Part shown: positions 16,810 through 21,503 of the stretch, one piece after another | Layout: every line of letters begins with the position of its first letter | How positions within the stretch are numbered: position 1 is the first letter of the stretch | Origin: Alysiella sp. | GTDB taxonomy: Bacteria > Pseudomonadota > Gammaproteobacteria > Burkholderiales > Neisseriaceae | Assembly: GCF_030525755.1 (NCBI RefSeq) | Contig: NZ_JAUNEC010000029.1 | Location: forward strand, 1 to 21,503 | Reading direction: 5' to 3' | DNA: 21,503 bases | Notes under the pieces: model-generated | What the model saw: only the letters and a program-made list of their open reading frames with translations | Databases searched by the model: none | Told to the model about the DNA's origin: nothing | Translations under genes and position numbers: made by a program

Positions 16810-16812
16810 ATT

Positions 16813-16824
16813 TTCAGGCAGCCT
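16813..16824 (-). repeat. DNA uptake sequence, palindromic, after the DUF4149 gene
   Basis: Lies in the palindrome TTTTCAGGCAGCCTGAAAA directly after the DUF4149 stop codon and just before the GC-richer terminator at 16839. Confidence 0.85.
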
Positions 16825-16838
16825 GAAAACACAAAAAC

Positions 16839-16867
16839 AATGAGTGGTTTATCATCAACCACTCATT
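16839..16867. terminator. Bidirectional terminator between convergent genes
   Basis: AATGAGTGGTT (16839-16849) pairs perfectly with AACCACTCATT (16857-16867) around a seven-base loop. Read leftward it is followed by TGTTTTTG-type sequence, so it should best terminate the minus-strand hydrolase transcript. Rightward the T-run is short. Confidence 0.75.
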
Positions 16868-16875
16868 TCCATTCA

Positions 16876-17457
16876 CTATGCCAACACCATCTCCTGCATC
16901 AATTTCATGCCCCATTGCCACCCATCTTCAAACGCATTCAAATGCCCATGATGTGGCACACAAAACAAACGCATACGCCACATTACCGCTCGCTCACGCG
17001 CCCAATCCAATGCACACAAATCATCATTTTGTCCAACAACCAAAGCCGCTTTACCATTAAAACGCACACGCTCAAAAGCATCTTCCATTTCATCACAACA
17101 CAAACTTTGCAAAGGCGCAACCAAAAGCACCCCCACAATCCGCTTCCGCACCAACACATCACTGTGATAATACCAAGCAAGCACAGCATTCGCTGCCACA
17201 CCATGCGCCACCAACATGATTTGCTGTTCACCACAACGCGCATATGCTTCTGCCACAATCTGCCGCCATTTACCCACACTTTGGCTGCCTGAAACGGTCG
17301 CCATCTGTACAATTGGATAACTTATCGCCCAACGATCCAACCACATCGGTGCTTCACACGCGTCACGCAACAGCAATAAAGTCAAATCAGCCAAATATCT
17401 CCCCTTTTTCAGGCAGCTTAAAACACCATTCCAATAGACTACCTGAACAAATTTCAC
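16876..17457 (-). CDS. RBBP9/YdeN-like alpha/beta hydrolase with altered nucleophile position
   Basis: Resembles the small RBBP9/YdeN serine hydrolase family, whose substrates are mostly unknown. Visible landmarks, numbered from GTG 17457, are the nucleophile-elbow strand MLVAHGVAANAV (81-92), the acid region VVGQNDDLC (140-148), and the His segment PHHGHLNAFEDGW (168-180). In the family the elbow is normally HS-x-G; here residue 86 is Gly (codon GGT), so the usual Ser nucleophile is missing while Asp and His remain. The GTG overlaps the xth stop by four bases, but residues 1-21 run across a DUS-like sequence. TTG 17394, behind GGGGAG, would give 172 residues that match the family start better. 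Likely co-transcribed with xth. Confidence 0.7.
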   Translation of the reverse strand: MKFVQVVYWNGVLSCLKKGRYLADLTLLLLRDACEAPMWLDRWAISYPIVQMATVSGSQSVGKWRQIVAEAYARCGEQQIMLVAHGVAANAVLAWYYHSDVLVRKRIVGVLLVAPLQSLCCDEMEDAFERVRFNGKAALVVGQNDDLCALDWARERAVMWRMRLFCVPHHGHLNAFEDGWQWGMKLMQEMVLA

Positions 17458-18233
17458 AACACAAAATCATAATCCACCACCAAAGGCGCGTGGTCGGAAA
17501 ATTTTTCATCTTTGTAAACGTGGGCGGCGGTGGCTTTTTGTGCCAAGTTGGGCGTAACCATCTGATAATCAATGCGCCAACCCACATCTTTCGCATACGC
17601 CTGACCGCGATTGCTCCACCAAGTGTAGCCAGCCTGATTGGGGTAGAGCGTGCGCCAAATGTCCACCCAGCCCAGTTTGGCAATCACATTGCCTATCCAT
17701 TCGCGCTCTTCGGGCAGGAAACCTGAATTTTTCAAATTGCCTTTCCAGTTTTTCAAGTCAATGTTTTGGTGGGCAATGTTCCAATCGCCACACACCACCG
17801 TATTGCGCCCTTCGGCGTGCAAAGCCGCCAACATGGGGTAAAACACGTCCAAAAAGCGGAATTTGGCTTGTTGGCGTTCTTCCGCGCTGCTGCCTGATGG
17901 CAAATACAGGGAAATCACGGTCAAATTCACATCATCAAAATCGGCGCGAACAAAACGCCCTTCGCGGTCAAATTCCGCCACGCCCATGCCGATTTGGACG
18001 CGGTCGGGCGTGCGTTTGCTGTAAATTGCCACGCCACTGTAACCGCGTTTTTCGGCACAATGCCACACGCCGTGCATGCCGTGTGGGTTTTGCATTTCTG
18101 CTGATAAATCAGACTCTTGTGCTTTCAATTCTTGCACGCAGACAATATCCGCGCCGCTTTGCAAAATGTAGTCGTGGAAATTTTTTTTGTAGGCGGAACG
18201 AATGCCGTTCACATTCGCGGAAATAATACGCAT
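17454..18233 (-). CDS. xth: AP endonuclease / exodeoxyribonuclease III family (Neisseria NApe type)
   Basis: Cuts the DNA backbone at abasic sites in base excision repair. The 259-residue protein opens MRIISANVNGIRSAYKK. It has the metal-binding Glu35 in VQELKAQ, a GDWNIAHQNIDLKNW block with the active-site Asp/Asn, and the terminal SDHAPLV with the catalytic Asp247/His248 pair. Its sequence closely follows what I remember of the meningococcal NApe enzyme, as opposed to the paralogue NExo. AAGG about ten bases before ATG 18233 supports the start. The hydrolase gene follows with a possible four-base overlap (GTGA), indicating an operon. The upstream lipoprotein gene is separated by a terminator. 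Confidence 0.94.
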   Translation of the reverse strand: MRIISANVNGIRSAYKKNFHDYILQSGADIVCVQELKAQESDLSAEMQNPHGMHGVWHCAEKRGYSGVAIYSKRTPDRVQIGMGVAEFDREGRFVRADFDDVNLTVISLYLPSGSSAEERQQAKFRFLDVFYPMLAALHAEGRNTVVCGDWNIAHQNIDLKNWKGNLKNSGFLPEEREWIGNVIAKLGWVDIWRTLYPNQAGYTWWSNRGQAYAKDVGWRIDYQMVTPNLAQKATAAHVYKDEKFSDHAPLVVDYDFVL

Positions 18234-18270
18234 GAAATCAACCTTGTTTTAAATTGTGAACATGAACAAT

Positions 18271-18304
18271 AAAAAACCTGAAATGGTTATTTTCCCATTT
18301 CAGG
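18271..18304 (-). terminator. Terminator after the SmpA-like lipoprotein gene
   Basis: CCTGAAATGG (18277-18286) pairs with CCATTTCAGG (18295-18304) around eight bases. Read leftward the stem is followed by a run of six T, so it stops transcription from the lipoprotein gene before xth. One arm overlaps the DUS at 18302. Confidence 0.85.
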
Positions 18305-18313
18305 CTGCCTGAA
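18302..18313 (+). repeat. DNA uptake sequence overlapping a terminator arm
   Basis: Perfect plus-strand AGGCTGCCTGAA that shares its first three bases with the terminator stem, 15 bases beyond the lipoprotein stop codon. Confidence 0.85.
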
Positions 18314-18327
18314 AAAAGATTGGGTAA

Positions 18328-18714
18328 TCATTTACCCAAAATGCCTGCTTTTTCTGTAGAATTGGATTCGCGTACGGTAAAACGTTGCACTAAATTGTTT
18401 TTGTCAAACATGACCACCATTTCTTTGGTTTTAATGTCGTGCCCACTGCTGAAAATATTCACAATCGGAATGTAGTTGCTGGCATGAGAAGTGGCTTCAG
18501 AATAACGATATGTCCAAATTTCATTGCCACCATCAGTAAAACTTACGCTGTCTGCTGAACCATATTTGGCTTGCACCTGTTCTTTGGTGGTTCGTCCCTC
18601 AACAATATATTGCTTTACTTCTGACAAATTGACATTTTTCAAAGATGTATTGCCCGAACTGGCACAGGCACTCAATAACACTGCACTCAACAATAAAACA
18701 GATAAACGTTTCAT
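18328..18714 (-). CDS. Small SmpA/OmlA (BamE)-like lipoprotein
   Basis: A 128-residue putative lipoprotein. Its signal peptide ends in lipobox LSAC with Cys17. After a short linker, residues about 28-115 look like the SmpA/OmlA fold: VEGRTTKEQVQAKYGSAD matches the conserved turn where a helix leads into a GxP/GxA loop, followed by the beta strands EIWTYRY and KEMVVMFDKNNLVQRF. This fold includes BamE, but many unrelated small lipoproteins share it. I do not claim a role in outer-membrane protein assembly. ATG 18714 has AAAGGA upstream; the longer frame to 18795 would overlap pyrE. It is divergent from pyrE across 73 bp, which contain a perfect leftward TATAAT (18754-18759) without a good -35 partner. 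Confidence 0.8.
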   Translation of the reverse strand: MKRLSVLLLSAVLLSACASSGNTSLKNVNLSEVKQYIVEGRTTKEQVQAKYGSADSVSFTDGGNEIWTYRYSEATSHASNYIPIVNIFSSGHDIKTKEMVVMFDKNNLVQRFTVRESNSTEKAGILGK

Positions 18715-18787
18715 TAAGATTGTCCTTTGTGGAAGAATGGTTAATAATTCACAATTATAACCATTTTTTGTAAAAAAGGAAAACAAC

Positions 18788-19435
18788 ATGAGCAACTTCC
18801 GTCAAGATTTCTTGAATTTTGCCTTGCAACAAAATGTGTTGAAATTCGGCGAATTTACCACCAAAGCAGGTCGCCAATCGCCCTATTTTTTCAATGCAGG
18901 TTTGTTTAACGATGGCGCGTCCACGCTGCAATTGGCGCGGTTTTACGCCCAAGCGATTTTGGAAAGCAAAGTGCAATTTGATATGCTCTTTGGCCCTGCG
19001 TACAAAGGCATTATTTTGGCGGCTGCCACCGCCATGATGTTGGCAGAAAAAGGCGTGAACGTGCCATTCGCCTACAACCGCAAAGAAGCCAAAGACCATG
19101 GCGAAGGTGGTGTGTTGATTGGTGCGCCCTTGCAAGGTCGCGTTTTGATTATTGATGATGTGATTTCGGCTGGCACTTCGGTGCGTGAAAGCCTGAAATT
19201 CATTGAAAACGCGAGCGCACAAGCGGCTGGTGTTGCCATTGCGCTTGACCGCATGGAAAAAGGCACAGGCGAACTTTCTGCCGTGCAAGAAGTACAGCAG
19301 CAATACAATTTACCCGTAGTGGCGATTGCCAATTTATTGGATTTATTCACTTTATTGGAACAAAATGACAGTACGGAATTGGCACAGTTTGTTGAACCGA
19401 TGAAAAATTATCGCGCACAATATGGCGTAGTTTAA
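18788..19435 (+). CDS. pyrE: Orotate phosphoribosyltransferase
   Basis: Joins orotate to PRPP to make OMP in pyrimidine synthesis, in the cytoplasm. The 215-residue protein has the family's N-terminal LKFGEFTTKAGRQSPYFFNAG and the block FDMLFGPAYKGIILAAA (65-81). The flexible catalytic loop is AYNRKEAKDHGEGG, and the PRPP-binding motif is VLIIDDVISAGTS (119-131). Length is normal. AAGGA ten bases before ATG 18788 supports the start. It is monocistronic: divergent from the lipoprotein gene on the left and convergent with infB on the right, where a DUS-pair terminator lies. No attenuator-like leader is visible in the 73-bp upstream gap. Confidence 0.96.
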   Translation: MSNFRQDFLNFALQQNVLKFGEFTTKAGRQSPYFFNAGLFNDGASTLQLARFYAQAILESKVQFDMLFGPAYKGIILAAATAMMLAEKGVNVPFAYNRKEAKDHGEGGVLIGAPLQGRVLIIDDVISAGTSVRESLKFIENASAQAAGVAIALDRMEKGTGELSAVQEVQQQYNLPVVAIANLLDLFTLLEQNDSTELAQFVEPMKNYRAQYGVV

Positions 19436-19460
19436 TTTGTAATGAAATACAATCATTCAT

Positions 19461-19490
19461 AGTCGCAGAATTGAAAAAGTACTACGGCGT
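19461..19490. repeat. Solo end of the MITE-like family (copy C)
   Basis: These 30 bases match 14600-14629 of element B at 28 positions. The matching inverted end is not found nearby, so this looks like a truncated remnant in the pyrE-infB gap. Confidence 0.65.
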
Positions 19491-19528
19491 TATTGCCTTG
19501 CCTGCGTTAATGTTAAACAACGATAAAA

Positions 19529-19564
19529 AGGCAGCCTGAAAACCACTTTCAGGCTGCCTGTTTT
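19529..19564. terminator. Bidirectional DUS-pair terminator between pyrE and infB
   Basis: AGGCAGCCTGAAA (19529-19541) pairs perfectly with TTTCAGGCTGCCT (19547-19559) around ACCAC. T-rich sequence follows on both strands (GTTTTC rightward, TTTTATCG leftward). It should stop both pyrE and infB. Both arms carry the Kingella-type DUS spelling rather than the Simonsiella-type used elsewhere. Confidence 0.85.
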
Positions 19565-19577
19565 CATTCAAACGCGA

Positions 19578-21503
19578 TTACAGCGTACGCGCCACTTCAA
19601 CCACGTCAAAGCATTCCAGTTGGTCGCCTTCCATGATTTCATTGAAGTTTTTAATCATCAAACCGCATTCAAAGCCCATTTTCACTTCTTTTACATCGTC
19701 TTTAAAGCGTTTGAGCGATGACAATTCGCCCGTGTGAATCACCACATTGTTGCGAATCACGCGCACTTTGCTGTCGCGTTTCACCAAGCCGTCCGTAACC
19801 ATACAGCCTGCAATATTGCCGACTTTGGATACGGTAATCACTTGGCGGATTTCCACCATACCCGTGATTTGTTCTTTCTCTTCGGGCGACAACATGCCGC
19901 TCATCGCGGCTTTCACATCGTCAATCGCATCGTAAATGATGTTGTAGTAGCGGATTTCCACGTCTTCGGTTTCTGCCAATTTACGCGCAGCATTGTCCGC
20001 GCGCACGTTAAACGCAATAATCAACGCGCCCGAAGCAATCGCCAAGTTCACATCACTTTCGGAAATGCCGCCCACGCCACTGTGCAAGACCTGTACGCGC
20101 ACTTCATCGGTGGACAATTTTTGCAGGCTGCCTGCCAAAGCTTCGTAAGAACCTTGTACGTCTGCTTTGATGATGATAGACAAGTTTTGTGCTTGATTTT
20201 CGCCCATGTTGTTGAACATGTTTTCCAATTTGGCGGCTTGTTGTTTTGCCAAACGCACATCGCGGAATTTGCCTTGACGGAACAGGGCAACTTCACGCGC
20301 TTTTTTCTCGTCTGCCAACACCAACGCGTCTTCGCCTGCATTGGGTACGTCCGACAAACCCAAAATTTCTACGGGGATAGATGGGCCTGCTTCGTCAATC
20401 GGTTTGCCGTTTTCGTCCAACATGGCGCGGATTTTACCGAACGTGGTGCCAGCCAACAGCATATCGCCTTTACGCAAAGTACCGCTTTGCACCAACAAGG
20501 TGGCAACCGCACCGCGACCTTTGTCCAATTTCGCTTCCACAATCAAGCCTTTGGCAGGTGCTGCAACTGGGGCTTTCAATTCCAACACTTCCGCTTCCAA
20601 CAACACGGCTTCCAACAATTTGTCAATGTTGATGCCGTGTTTGGCAGACACGTCCACAAATTGCACATCGCCGCCCCATTCATCGCACACGACTTCGTGT
20701 TGGGTCAATTCTTGGCGAATGCGTTCGGGGTTGGCGGAATCTTTGTCAATTTTGTTCACGGCAACCACAATCGGCACGCCTGCGGCTTTGGCGTGGGCAA
20801 TGGCTTCAACGGTTTGCGGCATCACGCCATCATCGGCTGCCACCACCAAAATCACGATGTCGGTGGCTTTGGCACCACGCGCACGCATGGCGGTAAAGGC
20901 TTCATGACCGGGGGTATCCAAAAACGTTACCACACCGCGTGGCGTTTCCACATGATACGCGCCAATGTGTTGCGTAATGCCACCAGCCTCGCCCGACACC
21001 ACGCGCGTTTTGCGAATGTGGTCAAGCAGCGAAGTTTTACCGTGGTCAACGTGTCCCATCACGGTAACAACGGGTGGACGTGGCAACATTTCCGCATCAA
21101 CATGGGTGCTGTCGTCATTCAAGAAGGCATCTGGGTCGTCAATGGCGGCAGGTTTGCCGATGTGTCCCATTTCTTCTACCACGAGCAGGGCGGTGTCTTG
21201 GTCAAGCGATTGGTTAATCGTAACCATCATGCCCATTTTCATCAGCGTTTTGACCACTTCCACGCCTTTTACTGCCATTTTGTGCGCCAAATCGGCTACG
21301 GTAATGGTTTCAGGCACCAGCACTTCGTGAACCACAGGTTCGGTTGGGGCTTGGAATGCGTGTTGGTTGGGCGCGAGTTTGAGTTTTTTCGCTTTTTTGT
21401 TGCCACCGCGTACGCGCTCATCATCGCCACCTGCATTGCGGCTGTCGTTGCGACCGCCTTTGACGTTTTTGCCACCTTTGCCTTTGGGTGCGTCATCATC
21501 GCG
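19578..21503 (-). CDS. infB: Translation initiation factor IF-2, N-terminus beyond the window
   Basis: GTPase that brings fMet-tRNA to the 30S subunit and promotes subunit joining. The open frame runs from the window edge to the TAA at 19578-19580, 641 codons. The visible part begins with a low-complexity Asp/Gly/Lys/Arg-rich linker (codons 1-40). The IF-2 N-domain (VHEVLVPETITVADLAHKM) follows, then the G domain with GHVDHGKT (G1, about 150-157), DTPGHEA (G3), NKID (G4) and SAKHG (G5). Beta-barrel domain II, domain III and the C-terminal fMet-tRNA domain ending in GDQLECFDVVEVARTL complete it. The apparent internal start at 21335 is only a GTG Val codon; homologues extend well upstream. nusA would be expected beyond the edge. 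The C-terminus is complete. Confidence 0.97.
   Translation of the reverse strand, partial: RDDDAPKGKGGKNVKGGRNDSRNAGGDDERVRGGNKKAKKLKLAPNQHAFQAPTEPVVHEVLVPETITVADLAHKMAVKGVEVVKTLMKMGMMVTINQSLDQDTALLVVEEMGHIGKPAAIDDPDAFLNDDSTHVDAEMLPRPPVVTVMGHVDHGKTSLLDHIRKTRVVSGEAGGITQHIGAYHVETPRGVVTFLDTPGHEAFTAMRARGAKATDIVILVVAADDGVMPQTVEAIAHAKAAGVPIVVAVNKIDKDSANPERIRQELTQHEVVCDEWGGDVQFVDVSAKHGINIDKLLEAVLLEAEVLELKAPVAAPAKGLIVEAKLDKGRGAVATLLVQSGTLRKGDMLLAGTTFGKIRAMLDENGKPIDEAGPSIPVEILGLSDVPNAGEDALVLADEKKAREVALFRQGKFRDVRLAKQQAAKLENMFNNMGENQAQNLSIIIKADVQGSYEALAGSLQKLSTDEVRVQVLHSGVGGISESDVNLAIASGALIIAFNVRADNAARKLAETEDVEIRYYNIIYDAIDDVKAAMSGMLSPEEKEQITGMVEIRQVITVSKVGNIAGCMVTDGLVKRDSKVRVIRNNVVIHTGELSSLKRFKDDVKEVKMGFECGLMIKNFNEIMEGDQLECFDVVEVARTL

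Noticed and set aside
16840..17292. 150-codon plus-strand frame rich in His, Thr and Pro
   Set aside because: Antisense shadow of the hydrolase gene, with biased composition and no recognisable domain.
18755..19303. 182-codon minus-strand frame
   Set aside because: Lies antisense to pyrE, which is unmistakable; no family resemblance of its own.
20341..20907. 188-codon plus-strand frame
   Set aside because: Ser/Thr/Ala-rich shadow antisense to the infB G domain.
1..21503. CRISPR array, prophage, toxin-antitoxin or defence island, tRNA or rRNA genes
   Set aside because: No regularly spaced repeats, no integrase, transposase or phage genes, no cloverleaf-like or rRNA-like sequence recognised; the repeated 12-mer is the DUS.

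Overview
The window is core chromosome of a member of the Neisseriaceae. The clearest sign is the dense scatter of the 12-mer AGGCTGCCTGAA. I count 13 perfect copies on the two strands and many one-mismatch copies. This is a DNA uptake sequence (DUS) dialect associated with Simonsiella and relatives (Alysiella, Conchiformibius); the Kingella-type spelling AGGCAGCCTGAA also occurs. Gene content agrees: a Neisseria-type AP endonuclease, pilMNOPQ divergent from a PBP1A gene, and Neisseria-like PyrE and GlnD. The species cannot be named from this sequence alone.

Layout. 1-284: intergenic DNA with a small MITE-like element. 285-3565 (+): queC (queuosine precursor synthesis), then glnD (PII nitrogen sensor), ending in a terminator. 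3640-6042 (-): the PBP1A gene, divergent from 6193-11220 (+), the type IV pilus operon pilM-pilN-pilO-pilP-pilQ, which ends in a strong terminator. 11303-13303 (+): rep helicase. 13439-14269 (+): an amino-acid-type solute-binding lipoprotein interrupted by an in-frame TGA. 14330-14737: a repeat-rich intergenic stretch. 14738-16147 (+): a dihydrolipoamide-dehydrogenase-like flavoprotein. 16354-16809 (+): a DUF4149 membrane protein. 16876-18233 (-): an RBBP9/YdeN-like alpha/beta hydrolase downstream of xth (NApe-type). 18328-18714 (-): a small SmpA/OmlA-like lipoprotein, divergent from pyrE (18788-19435, +). 19578-window end (-): infB, lacking its N-terminus at the window edge.

How the genes work together. 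PilM, PilN, PilO and PilP form the alignment complex joining the cytoplasmic pilus machinery to the PilQ secretin, through which type IV pili extend and DNA is taken up. The DUS peppering the window is the tag that this uptake route prefers. Many intergenic DUS are paired or palindromic and double as terminators. The other genes are housekeeping functions with no obvious shared pathway.

I found no phage, CRISPR array, toxin-antitoxin or defence system, no rRNA or tRNA, and no convincing new multi-gene system. The points most worth a second look are the broken binding-protein gene, the hydrolase with glycine at its nucleophile position, and two families of short dispersed repeats.
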